This document shows positions 1 through 8,747 of a DNA stretch of 34,441 nt, in pieces. The stretch covers positions 1 to 34,441 of the forward strand of contig JAUIBX010000013.1 in NCBI GenBank assembly GCA_030427595.1, given 5' to 3'. Every line of letters begins with the position of its first letter. Position 1 is the first letter of the stretch. Below the pieces are notes generated by a model, which was given only the letters and a program-made list of their open reading frames with translations, had not been told where the DNA came from and made no database searches. A program made the translations under genes and the position numbers. The stretch comes from Bacteriovoracia bacterium (GTDB lineage Bacteria; Bdellovibrionota; Bacteriovoracia; Bacteriovoracales; Bacteriovoracaceae).

Positions 1-1426
1 CATCAAGAATCTTAGCTTCTGAGCTAAGCTTTTCGTAGCCTAAGAAGTTAGTCTCTCCATGCTTTTCTTTTGAGTCATGAAAAACTTTATCATCGAGATT
101 AAGAGCACCTTTCCAAGACTTTCTTGAGTCCTCCTTTCTTTCCTCCATGGCCTTATCAAATTCAACTTCATCAACACTGATACCTTTTTCAGCTAAGATG
201 ACTTGAGTAAGATCTAGAGGGAAGCCATAGGTGTCGTAAAGTTTAAAAGCCGAGCGGCCATTAAAAACTTTATCTTTGACGTCCTTTTTAAGTGAATCTT
301 CTAGAAATTTAAGACCAGTATCTAGAGTCTCTAGAAACTTCTTTTCTTCAAGGTTCAAAAACTTTTCTGCCATAGCAGCATTAGCTAGGTTTTGGGGATA
401 CTCGTTACCCAGTTCTCTAAGAACAACTTGGGATAATTTGGCGAATGTTCCTTGTGGGACTTCAAGCTCCTTCATGTGACGAATCGCTCGGCGAATAATT
501 CTTCTAAGAACATATCCTCTGCCTTCATTGCTTGGGATGACCCCGTCAGTAATAAGCATGGTGCAGGAACGGATATGGTCCGCTACAACTCGCATGGCAG
601 TTTGGTATTTTTCATCTTGATATTTCTTACCAGATATCTTTTCAAGTTCTTTAATAATGGGGGTAAAGGAGTCAGTGTCGTAATTCCAATATTTTCCCTG
701 AAGGACTGCTGCCACCCTTTCAAGTCCCATACCTGTATCAATGGAAGGGTTTGGAAGAGTCTTTTGACCACCTTTTCCATCTTTTTCAAATTGCATAAAG
801 ACTAGGTTCCAGATTTCGACATAGCGAAGTTCATCATCAAGAATGTCTTGATCCTTACCGGGTTTGAAGCTAGGGGTGGCATGGGATTCACCATGGTCAT
901 AGAAGATTTCACTACAAGGGCCGCATGGACCCACATCACCCATTTCCCAAAAGTTATCTTTATCGCCTTTTCGGAAAATCTTCTCTTTGGGGACACCGAT
1001 TTTCTTTTCCCAAATTTCAGCAGCTTCATCATCTGAATGGTGAACTGTCACGTAGAGCTTTTCGGCGGGAATACTAAGTTCTTTTGTGAGGAACTCCCAC
1101 GCCATCTCGATAGCGCCTTCTTTGAAGTAATCACCAAAAGAGAAGTTACCTAGCATTTCAAAGAAAGTATGATGACGTGCTGTAAGACCAACATTTTCAA
1201 GGTCATTATGCTTTCCACCAGCACGGACAACCTTTTGAATGGTGACGGCCCTTTTGTATGAAGGGGTCGCTTTACCAGTGAAAAAATCTTTAAATTGATT
1301 CATTCCGGCATTGGCGAAGAGAAGAGTGTCGTCATTTAGAGGAACGAGGGGTGAACTTGGTACCTTTTCGTGACCTTTACTTTGAAAATAGGATGAAAAC
1401 TTTTCTCTAATCTCTTGCACTTTCAT
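1..1426 (-). CDS. alaS: Alanine--tRNA ligase, N-terminal part (runs off the left edge)
   Basis: This is the aminoacylation half of alanyl-tRNA synthetase, the cytosolic enzyme that charges tRNA-Ala. I translated the minus strand from the ATG at 1426 and found about 475 codons open to the window edge. The protein starts MKVQEIREKF. Class II motifs are clear: RAGGKHNDLENVG (about 68-80), HHTFFEMLGNFSFGDYFK (85-102), GDVGPCGPCSE (163-173) and DTGMGLERV (230-238). The editing and C-Ala domains would lie beyond the window. The gene follows recX by about 80 nt on the same strand, giving recA-recX-alaS, the order known from many proteobacteria. No break or frameshift is visible. The ribosome site is weak (GGTGG before a short AACC-containing spacer), so the start rests mostly on family alignment. 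Confidence 0.97.
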   Translation of the reverse strand, partial: MKVQEIREKFSSYFQSKGHEKVPSSPLVPLNDDTLLFANAGMNQFKDFFTGKATPSYKRAVTIQKVVRAGGKHNDLENVGLTARHHTFFEMLGNFSFGDYFKEGAIEMAWEFLTKELSIPAEKLYVTVHHSDDEAAEIWEKKIGVPKEKIFRKGDKDNFWEMGDVGPCGPCSEIFYDHGESHATPSFKPGKDQDILDDELRYVEIWNLVFMQFEKDGKGGQKTLPNPSIDTGMGLERVAAVLQGKYWNYDTDSFTPIIKELEKISGKKYQDEKYQTAMRVVADHIRSCTMLITDGVIPSNEGRGYVLRRIIRRAIRHMKELEVPQGTFAKLSQVVLRELGNEYPQNLANAAMAEKFLNLEEKKFLETLDTGLKFLEDSLKKDVKDKVFNGRSAFKLYDTYGFPLDLTQVILAEKGISVDEVEFDKAMEERKEDSRKSWKGALNLDDKVFHDSKEKHGETNFLGYEKLSSEAKILD

Positions 1427-1507
1427 GGGTTGAACCACCAGCTAAAAATTGGTTAAAACAGGCTCAAACCATAGCATAATGTGCTCAGGAAATGAATTTA
1501 AGGACTT

Positions 1508-2050
1508 TTACTCTTCTTCGTATTTTTGAATGATTTGGTCGTAGAATTTGCTGGCATCGCTAATGTTGTGGCCGCGATTTACAGCGTAGCGAAGAGTACG
1601 TTCCCTAAGCTTCTTTTTGTTGCTTACAAAGTCGTAATCAATTCGTACTTTTTTTTCGATGAGTTCTCGAAGCTGGTCATTGCCAGTGAGGTCATTTTCA
1701 CCGGCTACCGCAAAAATCTCTTCCTCTGTTGCGGGGCACATCTCTTGGGACATTTTGTAACTAACGGCGTTAAAAGAGTATCCCTTTCTGAGAAGGCCTT
1801 TAATTCTGGCTTCTTTGTAAAGATCCTCTCTGAGGTAGTTTCGCTCAATAAGTTCGTCTAAAACTTCTTCTACGGTACCTCTCTCGTGACCCTTCTCAAC
1901 AAGTTTCTTTCTTAGTTTGAAACGGGAGTAATCTTTGCGTGCGAGGTGAGCAATTGCGCTGTTGTAGCACTTTTTACGAGGACTATCTTCGTCTTGAAGG
2001 TCTCTTTGGTGATCTTTGTGGGGACCTGTTATTTCGTTAAGTTCTTCCAT
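1508..2050 (-). CDS. recX: RecX-family regulator of RecA
   Basis: RecX binds RecA filaments and limits their growth. The 180-residue product has the RecX three-helix repeats: AIAHLARKDYSRFKLRKKLVEKG is the first (given here only as landmark near residues 32-54), then DELIERNYLREDLYKEARIK, then LRYAVNRGHNISDASK near the C-terminus. Length is normal for the family. The only in-frame start before the first repeat is the ATG at 2050, with about 30 extra charged residues ahead of the domain. That ATG lies directly after the U-tract of the recA terminator, so the usual ribosome site is missing; the nearest G-rich stretch is the 3' arm of the hairpin. The gene sits between recA and alaS. Assignment is firm; the start and expression level are less certain. 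Confidence 0.9.
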   Translation of the reverse strand: MEELNEITGPHKDHQRDLQDEDSPRKKCYNSAIAHLARKDYSRFKLRKKLVEKGHERGTVEEVLDELIERNYLREDLYKEARIKGLLRKGYSFNAVSYKMSQEMCPATEEEIFAVAGENDLTGNDQLRELIEKKVRIDYDFVSNKKKLRERTLRYAVNRGHNISDASKFYDQIIQKYEEE

Positions 2051-2080
2051 AAAGAAAAAAGCCGCCCAATGGGCGGCTTA
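2051..2080 (-). terminator. Rho-independent terminator between recA and recX
   Basis: On the minus strand AAGCCGCCC, loop ATT, GGGCGGCTT (arms 2079-2071 and 2067-2059) is followed by a T-rich run that ends at the recX ATG. It lies 10 nt after the recA stop. In E. coli a terminator in the same place lets only a small fraction of recA transcripts reach recX; the same role is inferred here. Confidence 0.9.
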
Positions 2081-2089
2081 GCGTAAAGC

Positions 2090-3223
2090 TTATTGAATTG
2101 TTTTCTTAGTTTTTTTGGCTTTCTTCTTTTCCTCTTGAGGTGGCATTTCATCTTCGATGATTTCACCTTTTGCTGTATCAACATCAGGGCTTGCTGTTGG
2201 ATCTTTTGCTAGACCATACTTAGCAAGAACCTTGGTTTTGATTTCATTAAGGATATCTGGATTTTCTGCCAAGAAGGTTTTTGAGTTTTCACGCCCCTGA
2301 CCAATCTTTGCATTATCATATGAGAACCAAGCACCAGCTTTTTCGACAATCCCGTTAGTAACAGCAAGGTCGAGTACATCACCAGTTTTAGAAATTCCTT
2401 GTCCATACATGATATCAAATTCAATAGTTTTAAATGGAGGAGCAACCTTGTTCTTCACGACTTTAATCTTGGTGCGGTTTCCGATAACTTGATCACCATC
2501 TTTGATAGCACCAGTTCTACGAATATCCATTCTTACTGAACTGTAGAACTTAAGAGCGTTACCGCCAGTAGTTGTTTCAGGGTTACCAAACATTACACCA
2601 ATCTTCATACGAAGTTGGTTGATAAAGATCACGGTACAATTTGAACGAGAAATACTGCCTGTTAGTTTTCTAAGGGCCTGAGACATAAGTCTTGCTTGAA
2701 GACCCATATGAGAGTCACCCATGTCGCCTTCAAGTTCAGCTCTTGGAGTAAGAGCCGCTACAGAGTCAACAATGAGGAGGTCAACTGCACCAGAGCGAAC
2801 GAGCATATCGGTAATTTCAAGAGCTTGCTCACCAGAGTCTGGTTGAGAAATAAGAGTGTTGGGAATATCGACACCAAGCTTTGAAGCGTATTGTGTATCA
2901 AGGGCATGTTCCGCATCAACGAAAGCAACTGTTCCACCTTGCTTTTGAGCCTCAGCTGCAATGTGAAGAGTAAGAGTCGTTTTACCTGAAGACTCTGGTC
3001 CGTAGATCTCGATGATTCTTCCCTTAGGAATCCCGCCAATACCAAGAGCAAGGTCAAGGCTTAAGCAACCTGTAGGGATTGAAGGAATCTTATCTTGATT
3101 GTCGCTTCCATCAAGTTTCATGATGGCGCCTTTTCCGAATTGTTTTTCGATTGTGGAAAGAGCGAGGTCTAGTGCTTTCTTCTTGTTCGCATCACCTGAA
3201 GCGGTTGTTTTTGAAACGGCCAT
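2090..3223 (-). CDS. recA: Recombinase RecA
   Basis: RecA forms ATP-dependent filaments on single-stranded DNA, drives strand exchange and triggers LexA-type repressor cleavage. The 377-residue product carries the Walker A GPESSGKT (75-82), [23 protein letters not shown] (Walker B) and the DNA-binding loop 2 region [20 protein letters not shown]. The C-terminal tail is acidic then lysine-rich ([14 protein letters not shown]), typical of the regulatory tail. The start ATG at 3223 has AGGAGA seven nt upstream. The gene lies downstream of pgpA with a 256-nt gap that contains a candidate promoter with a dyad in the spacer and a 14-bp palindrome. A terminator follows the stop. cinA, often found between pgpA and recA, is absent. 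Confidence 0.99.
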   Translation of the reverse strand: MAVSKTTASGDANKKKALDLALSTIEKQFGKGAIMKLDGSDNQDKIPSIPTGCLSLDLALGIGGIPKGRIIEIYGPESSGKTTLTLHIAAEAQKQGGTVAFVDAEHALDTQYASKLGVDIPNTLISQPDSGEQALEITDMLVRSGAVDLLIVDSVAALTPRAELEGDMGDSHMGLQARLMSQALRKLTGSISRSNCTVIFINQLRMKIGVMFGNPETTTGGNALKFYSSVRMDIRRTGAIKDGDQVIGNRTKIKVVKNKVAPPFKTIEFDIMYGQGISKTGDVLDLAVTNGIVEKAGAWFSYDNAKIGQGRENSKTFLAENPDILNEIKTKVLAKYGLAKDPTASPDVDTAKGEIIEDEMPPQEEKKKAKKTKKTIQ

Positions 3224-3343
3224 AATGTCTCCTAAAAGTTTAAGTTTTCCTAACTTAAAAAGTGCTGTGCTGTAGTTGTGTGTCCTTCGAATTTAACATC
3301 ACAAATCTGGCTTGACACCTTTCAATTACTCTCTTGTCTATGC

Positions 3344-3357
3344 GAGGACGCGTCCTC
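3344..3357. promoter_or_regulatory. 14-bp perfect palindrome in the recA leader
   Basis: GAGGACGCGTCCTC is a perfect palindrome with no spacer, about 120 bp upstream of the recA start. It would lie in the 5' untranslated region if the promoter at 3444-3472 is used. A protein-binding site is more likely than a hairpin because there is no loop. I do not recognise it as a published LexA box. Confidence 0.4.
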
Positions 3358-3443
3358 TAAGAGCTTTGTAAGTGCTTAGATTTGCTACGCTTTTTCTCGC
3401 CGCTTCACAAAAATTGCGCACTCAAATAACTCTATTGATTACC

Positions 3444-3472
3444 ATTTTGTGCGTAAGTTATGCGCAAGTCAA
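3444..3472 (-). promoter_or_regulatory. Candidate recA promoter with dyad in spacer
   Basis: On the minus strand TTGACT and CAAAAT are separated by exactly 17 nt. The spacer, TGCGCATAACTTACGCA, is itself an imperfect dyad with TGCG/CGCA ends. It starts 8 nt after the pgpA stop. A repressor bound there would block RNA polymerase, as expected for an SOS-type gene, but the site does not match the TTAC-N3-GTAA LexA box reported for Bdellovibrio. The promoter call is by eye. Confidence 0.45.
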
Positions 3473-3479
3473 GCGTAAA

Positions 3480-3980
3480 TTAAAAAAAGCTTCGGAAAAG
3501 ATAATCACCGAGAAGAAAGACCAGTCCAGCATAGACTCCGCTAACGATGTCATCGAGGATGGTACCTGCCCCGTGTTTAACCTCTTTATCAAAGTAGGTT
3601 GCAGGCCAGAACTTAATGATATCAAAAAACCTAAAAAGACCAAAGATAATCAAGAGGGTGAGCCAAGATTGGTTTCCAGAAAGGGTGAAGAGCCATGCAG
3701 TCCACATACCGAGGACCTCATCCATAACTATCCAACCGGGGTCATGGAGATCAAATTTTTGCTGTGTGACTTCTGCCACATAGCAGGTAATGATGGTCGC
3801 CATGATGAGAAAGGGGATAAAGACGAAGAAAGGTGCTTCAGAAACACCGAGGATGTAGAGAATGGGACAGATGGCGAGACTACCCCAGGTCCCAGGTGCC
3901 TTGGGTAAAAATCCAACTCCGAAAAAAGATAGGAAGACTACCTCCGGATAAGAAAGACTTGGTGCGTTTTTCTCTTTCAT
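3480..3980 (-). CDS. pgpA: Phosphatidylglycerophosphatase A
   Basis: PgpA is an integral inner-membrane phosphatase that converts phosphatidylglycerophosphate to phosphatidylglycerol. The 166-residue product shows the family signatures in order: GFLPKAPGTWGS near residue 23, DPGWIVMDEVLGM near 79, LFRFFDIIKFWP near 115 and HGAGTILDDIVSG near 136, with hydrophobic segments between. The length is normal. It is the first gene of the pgpA-recA-recX-alaS run and is divergent from the gene at 4028, with only 47 bp between the two starts. The ribosome site is weak (GGGA close to the ATG). Confidence 0.93.
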   Translation of the reverse strand: MKEKNAPSLSYPEVVFLSFFGVGFLPKAPGTWGSLAICPILYILGVSEAPFFVFIPFLIMATIITCYVAEVTQQKFDLHDPGWIVMDEVLGMWTAWLFTLSGNQSWLTLLIIFGLFRFFDIIKFWPATYFDKEVKHGAGTILDDIVSGVYAGLVFLLGDYLFRSFF

Positions 3981-4027
3981 AGGTCCCAGCTATAATGCCT
4001 CATCTTTGTTTAGGTTATTGAAAATTT

Positions 4028-5269
4028 ATGGAAAGACCAAGCTATTTATCAAAATATCTCTTTGATTGGGAGTCACTAGATGTGGTGATTGGGGGCAAGT
4101 CTGCTCTTGATTCCAAATTCTTTATCGGCCCCATGAGTAACACTGAAATGGTGGAGAGATTCTTGGTGGGCTATGGGCTTGGTGCAAATGACCCTGTCGC
4201 CAGGGCAGAGCTCTTTGGCAATTTTCAAGAGGCCTTACAATTTATTCGTCGTTATTTTTTAAAAGAAGGCAATGAAGACGGCCTTGATATCAAGGTTCCT
4301 AATAGCATTATTATGATCACTGATATTAGTGACCTCTTTCTTATGGCCACGGGAAATAAAGAAGGTTGCTCAAGAGAGGATATGTTGTGGGCCGAAGTTG
4401 TCCTCAAGGTTATGCACACGATCCTTCATGTTGATAAGGACCTTCGTTCTAGTTACTTTTCAGAAATCCAAACTCAAATTTTTGACCGCTTTTATAAGTA
4501 TCTTTTTAGAGATGGTGAGGATCTTTTCTTTGCTGAGTCCAAGAAGTCTAATTTACGAGTTCCACTGGTGGAGTTTGAAACAAAGTCGAAGAAGACTCGT
4601 GAGTCAGTGATTATTAAGCTTCTTCACAAAGCCGAAAATGTCGCTGAAGAGCTCTTCGATCGGGTTGGTGTGAGAATTGTCACTCGTAACCGCTTTGATG
4701 CAGTAAGGGTTATTAAATTTCTCATTGAGAACTATGTCGTAATTCCTCATAATATTAAGCCGAGTCGTTCAACGAATTCATTAGTTGATATGGACTCTTT
4801 TAAGAAGCGCCATTCACATCTGATTAAGTTTGCTCTTAGAAATGACTTAACTGAAGAAAAGTTTCTTGAGGCCATTGAAAGGGAAACCCAGGAAAGCTCT
4901 TTTAAAAATAAAGATAATGAAGAGAGAAATAACCACTCTTTGTCAGCTTACCAAGCAATTCAATTTACCTGTCGTCACCTCATAAAGTATAAGAACCCTT
5001 TTCTTCAGGAGTTTATTGATCTTAGGCGTGAGGCCAAGGAACAAAAGGACTCTGATATCTCTAAGAAAATTCTCGCGATGGACTACTCACACATCGCTCG
5101 TGATGTGCGCTTCTTCTACCCTTATGAAGTACAGGTGGTGGATCAAGAATCGCATCTCATTAATACCGAAGGTGAGGCTTCCCACGTCGAATACAAAAAG
5201 CAACAAGTGCAAACGGCGCAGAAACGCGTCTTTGGTACACTCATTGAACACTTAGGGCTTGATAGCTAA
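4028..5269 (+). CDS. Uncharacterised protein with a RelA/SpoT-synthetase-like region
   Basis: I do not know the exact function. The 413-residue protein is soluble, with no signal peptide or membrane segment. The middle contains VIIKLLHKAENVAEELFDRVGVRIVT (about 193-218), then a SAYQAIQFTCRHL stretch (near 309) and FFYPYEVQVVD (near 367). This order (R/KxK, then a D-x-x-G-[VI]-R strand, then YxAIxxT, then ExQVxD) resembles the nucleotidyltransferase core of RelA/SpoT (p)ppGpp synthetases. It also recalls uncharacterised deltaproteobacterial families such as TIGR04552/TIGR04562; that is memory, not a search. The usual synthetase residues are only partly kept, so catalysis is uncertain. A TATAAT at 3991-3996 could serve as its -10. 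It ends overlapping the stop of the convergent hydrolase gene by 4 nt. Confidence 0.7.
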   Translation: MERPSYLSKYLFDWESLDVVIGGKSALDSKFFIGPMSNTEMVERFLVGYGLGANDPVARAELFGNFQEALQFIRRYFLKEGNEDGLDIKVPNSIIMITDISDLFLMATGNKEGCSREDMLWAEVVLKVMHTILHVDKDLRSSYFSEIQTQIFDRFYKYLFRDGEDLFFAESKKSNLRVPLVEFETKSKKTRESVIIKLLHKAENVAEELFDRVGVRIVTRNRFDAVRVIKFLIENYVVIPHNIKPSRSTNSLVDMDSFKKRHSHLIKFALRNDLTEEKFLEAIERETQESSFKNKDNEERNNHSLSAYQAIQFTCRHLIKYKNPFLQEFIDLRREAKEQKDSDISKKILAMDYSHIARDVRFFYPYEVQVVDQESHLINTEGEASHVEYKKQQVQTAQKRVFGTLIEHLGLDS

Positions 5270-6156
5270 GAGTGATTTTCTAAGAAAATTAAGATCCTCT
5301 CATTCACGGTTTCATGAAAATCGACTTGGGGTACATGACTACCATTTTTAATGATGTAGAGGCGTGAGTTTGGTAGGGAGTCACTAAGAATATTTTGAAG
5401 AAAGTTAGGAATAACCTGGTCTTTATCGCCGCCCATAACGAGGGCAGGAACATGAATACCTTCAAGTTCAGAAATAATACGATGGTTTTTCATTTCAGTT
5501 AGTAATTGCAAGAAAACCTCCGGGCTAAGTTCACCAATCTTTTTGAGGTAGTATTCAATAAATTGCTTTGGAACCTTTGTCGTATTAAAGCCGCCTTTGT
5601 GAACCAGATGAGTCGCTAGGGGATTAAGGTGCCCTGTTTTCCAAATATTCTTGTAGAGAGTTGGGTATTTTTTTAAAAGGGCCTCTAGTATGGGTTGAAG
5701 GATCTCCATCCAGTTGGAGTCAAAGAGTATATCTTGTGGTGGTAGTACAGTTCCAGAAATGAGGGCCATACCCAGAACATCGTTTGGATTTTGGTAGGCA
5801 TATTCAAGAGTTGTATTCACTCCCATACTATGGCCAAGATGAAAGGCCTTTTCAATTTTAAGGTAAGAGAGGAGGGCCTTCATGTCCTTACCGATATTTT
5901 CAAATGTTAAATCGGTGATTGAGTCAGTGCCGTCACTTTTAAAATGAAAGCGGTAGTCATGATAGAGAATGTTATAGCCAAGTTTATCAAAGAAGGGGAT
6001 TTGATGTTGCCAGTGAGCAATATTACAAACCAGTCCATAATTTAAAACAATGGTGGCCTTACCTCTCGGATTGGCTGGATCAAAGTTAAGACCGTAGTTT
6101 AGTTTTAAACCCTCTGGTGTTTGATAAATATGTTCTTGGAAGTTTTCAAACTCCAT
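5266..6156 (-). CDS. Alpha/beta hydrolase
   Basis: A 296-residue alpha/beta-hydrolase-fold enzyme with unknown substrate. The nucleophile elbow is GHSMGVNTT (Ser near residue 106). The later acid is in VMGGDKDQVIP (near 240) and the histidine in IIKNGSHVPQVD (near 270), giving a full Ser-Asp-His triad. An early LNYGLVCNIAHWQHQ replaces the usual HGxG oxyanion stretch. No signal peptide is present, so it should act in the cytosol. GTG at 6159 is also possible, but AGGA lies 8 nt before the ATG at 6156, which I prefer. It is the last gene of the minus-strand operon with the FHA gene 5 nt upstream. Confidence 0.85.
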   Translation of the reverse strand: MEFENFQEHIYQTPEGLKLNYGLNFDPANPRGKATIVLNYGLVCNIAHWQHQIPFFDKLGYNILYHDYRFHFKSDGTDSITDLTFENIGKDMKALLSYLKIEKAFHLGHSMGVNTTLEYAYQNPNDVLGMALISGTVLPPQDILFDSNWMEILQPILEALLKKYPTLYKNIWKTGHLNPLATHLVHKGGFNTTKVPKQFIEYYLKKIGELSPEVFLQLLTEMKNHRIISELEGIHVPALVMGGDKDQVIPNFLQNILSDSLPNSRLYIIKNGSHVPQVDFHETVNERILIFLENHS

Positions 6157-6161
6157 CACGT

Positions 6162-6587
6162 TTATCCTGTCACTCCATCATCAGCGAGAATCAATTCTTT
6201 TTCTATAGCAGAGAGAATAGTGTCATATTCTTCTTTTTCCGAGTGAAACTTATCATAAAGCTCTTCTAGGTTTAAAGGAGCAAATGAGCTGTCATAATTA
6301 TATTCCTTAAGCTTGATAAGGGATTCTCCAACCTTGAGATTGTCTCCAAGTTTAATTACTTTTGATCCGATAACTTTTTTTCCATTGATAAAGAAAGCCA
6401 AGTCTTTAATTCCTTCTACAAGAATTCCTCGGGGAGAGCTGGAGAGTCGCAGACAAAGCCTTGGAAGGTCCTCGCCTTTAACACGAATATGGCTGGAGCG
6501 ACTTGTGCCAATCAGAATATCTCTGAAGTACAATGACTGCTCTAGGGGTGAGCTGCTTTCATGAAAGTAAATTTCAAAAGTGACCAT
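6162..6587 (-). CDS. FHA-like domain protein
   Basis: The 141-residue product has a forkhead-associated-like beta sandwich: YFRDILIGTSRSSHIRV near the start (the GR-S-xx-I strand turn), LCLRLSSSPRGILVEG, then FFINGKKVIGSKVIKLGDNL (the NG and GD turns) ending about residue 95. The C-terminal 45 residues are acidic and helical. FHA domains bind phosphothreonine peptides, but the canonical SxxH is represented only by SRSSHI, so binding is plausible, not shown. It lies between recG and a hydrolase gene in one operon. I know of no standard partner kinase here; a UbiB-type protein is encoded nearby but on the other strand. Confidence 0.65.
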   Translation of the reverse strand: MVTFEIYFHESSSPLEQSLYFRDILIGTSRSSHIRVKGEDLPRLCLRLSSSPRGILVEGIKDLAFFINGKKVIGSKVIKLGDNLKVGESLIKLKEYNYDSSFAPLNLEELYDKFHSEKEEYDTILSAIEKELILADDGVTG

Positions 6588-6626
6588 AGGAGTATTTTAT
6601 TAGAGGTTGGCCTTAAAAAATAGGGG

Positions 6627-8747
6627 TCAAATAGTTTGAGTGAGGAACTCATCTTGACTGACTTTATCAACAAATTGATCAAATATTTGTGGATAACGCT
6701 CTTGAATAACTTCGACATCTTCACAGGCCTGTAAGAGACTCGCTTGGTTTTCTACTAGAGAAGCTAGGATTTTAGTGGACTTTATACCTGACTGGTCTTT
6801 GCCAAAGAGGTCTCCCTCTCCGCGAATCCTTAAGTCTTCCTCAGAAATGATAAAGCCGTCAGTATTCTTTTCAATGACCCGTAGCCTCTCCATCGCCTGT
6901 TGAGAAATTTGCTTGTCATTAACAAGAAAGCAAAAGCCCGGTTTGTCACCACGACCAACTCGACCCCTCATTTGATGAAGCGAAGAAAGCCCAAAGCGCT
7001 CAGGACTGAGAATGCTCATGACGGTGGCATTAGGATTATTGATGCCGACCTCAATGACACTTGTGCTGATAAGGATGTCGATTTTCTTTTCTCGAAAGTT
7101 AATAAAGGCATCATTCTTTTCTTTTGCCTTCATCTTTCCATGTAGACCAACAATTTCAAAGTCAGGAAAGTATTCCTTGTACCTTTTAAGAACGGTCTCA
7201 AGATTGAGCATGTCTTGTTCGGGATTATCCTCGATAGCAGGAACCACGACATAGGCTTGTTCTCGCATAGAGATACGTGTTTTCAAAAAGGACAGGTACT
7301 TTTGATAGGTATCAGGGGTTACGATTCGAGTCTGAGTTCCTTTTCGATCCGAAGGCATCGACTTGATAATAGAGAGGTCTAAATCCCCATATTGAGTGAG
7401 GCTCAGGCTTCGAGGAATTGGCGTTGCCGTCATTAACAGACTGTGGCAACCCTTTCCTTTACGAGTAAGTTTCATTCTCTGCTCAACACCAAACTTATGT
7501 TGTTCGTCTATTACGGCCAAAGCCAAGTTATTAAACTCAACGCTATCTTGAATGAGGGCATGGGTACCAACAACCAATTTAACGTGGCCACTTTTAATAT
7601 CATTGAGAACGCTCTCTCTTTCACTCCTTGTTTGAGAACCAATAAGAAGATCAATGGGGTGATTATCGGGTAGTAGACTCTTGAAGGTAAGGAAGTGTTG
7701 TAAGGCCAGAGATTCAGTCGGGCACATAATGGCCGCCTGATAACCTTGATCAATCACCATTAATGAGGCCATAAGGGCCACTGTGGTTTTTCCACTACCA
7801 ACATCCCCTTGGATCAGCCTCATCATAGGAGTTCCAGATTTGAGGTCATTTGCTATATCAACAAGAGATGACTCCTGATCTGTTGTAAGTTCATAGGGAA
7901 AGAGTTCTTTCCATTTTTCCCAATTTGGCTCATTGAGTGTGATCGCAGGATCTTTTTTGAGAAAAGTCTTACGCACTTTGATTTTTACCTGTTCATTAAA
8001 GAACTCTTCATAAATTAAGCGCTCTCTTGCCTTTGCGAGATTCTTTTCTCCAAGCTCTCTGATAGAGCACTTCCCATGCATCAGGCGAAAAGTGGTGCCA
8101 AGGTCCATGAGCTGACGCTCTTTTAGAATGTCTTCGGGGAGAGTTTCTTCAATATTATTCCAAAGTTCTTCAGGAATTTTATCAAAGAGAGAGCCAAGAT
8201 GGTGTGGACTTATGCCTTCTACAGTTGGGTAGGTAACCTTGATCGTTTCTCTATATTCAGCTTGCCAGCTTTCGAGATCTTTTTGATATTCTTGCGAAGT
8301 CAGATCAACGACTTCAGCGTTAATGATTTGAAAATTGCCCATGAATTCACTAAGAGAGCCCGTAAAAAAGATATGCTCATGGGCCTTAATCGCTTTTACT
8401 TGGGAGGGGTAGCAATTGAACCACTTTAAAGAAAGGGTAGCATTTGAAAAGCGGTCTTGAACTGTACCCGTAACATTGGAGAGGGGAGTCCCTCCCTTTC
8501 CTTTGACTTTGAAATTTGGCTGATCCCTGAAGGCGACCATTTTCCCGACGCCCTTAAAAAGAGAGTCGTGGTGGGTCTGGGTAAAAGGTTGCACTCTTGG
8601 AAGAACTTGGGTTTTAAGGGGAAAGAGCCATAAGAGATCAGATACGCTTTTGCGACCTGTTGAAATGAGTTTATCAACAGTTTTGCTCTTTCTTCCTGAA
8701 ACAAGCGCTTTGAGAGGTGAGGACCAGTTAATTTCCTTTGAACTCAA
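6627..8747 (-). CDS. recG: ATP-dependent DNA helicase RecG
   Basis: RecG remodels stalled replication forks and Holliday junctions by branch migration. The roughly 706-residue product has an N-terminal wedge/OB region followed by a superfamily 2 helicase: GDVGSGKTTVALMA (motif I), VIDEQHKFGVEQR (DExH), LLMTATPIPRSLSLTQYGDL (motif III), ISTSVIEVGINNPNAT and LHQMRGRVGRGDKPGFC (motif VI), then LRIRGEGDLFGKDQSG near the end. There is no ATG near the N-terminus. TTG occurs at 8756 and 8747; GAGG at 8760-8757 is directly against the first but nine nt from the second, so I chose 8747. The start overlaps the 3' end of greA, which suggests translational coupling. Confidence 0.97.
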   Translation of the reverse strand: MSSKEINWSSPLKALVSGRKSKTVDKLISTGRKSVSDLLWLFPLKTQVLPRVQPFTQTHHDSLFKGVGKMVAFRDQPNFKVKGKGGTPLSNVTGTVQDRFSNATLSLKWFNCYPSQVKAIKAHEHIFFTGSLSEFMGNFQIINAEVVDLTSQEYQKDLESWQAEYRETIKVTYPTVEGISPHHLGSLFDKIPEELWNNIEETLPEDILKERQLMDLGTTFRLMHGKCSIRELGEKNLAKARERLIYEEFFNEQVKIKVRKTFLKKDPAITLNEPNWEKWKELFPYELTTDQESSLVDIANDLKSGTPMMRLIQGDVGSGKTTVALMASLMVIDQGYQAAIMCPTESLALQHFLTFKSLLPDNHPIDLLIGSQTRSERESVLNDIKSGHVKLVVGTHALIQDSVEFNNLALAVIDEQHKFGVEQRMKLTRKGKGCHSLLMTATPIPRSLSLTQYGDLDLSIIKSMPSDRKGTQTRIVTPDTYQKYLSFLKTRISMREQAYVVVPAIEDNPEQDMLNLETVLKRYKEYFPDFEIVGLHGKMKAKEKNDAFINFREKKIDILISTSVIEVGINNPNATVMSILSPERFGLSSLHQMRGRVGRGDKPGFCFLVNDKQISQQAMERLRVIEKNTDGFIISEEDLRIRGEGDLFGKDQSGIKSTKILASLVENQASLLQACEDVEVIQERYPQIFDQFVDKVSQDEFLTQTI

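Noticed and set aside
3372-3908. 178-codon plus-strand ORF
   Set aside because: It lies opposite pgpA, whose motifs are all clear; this is the antisense shadow.
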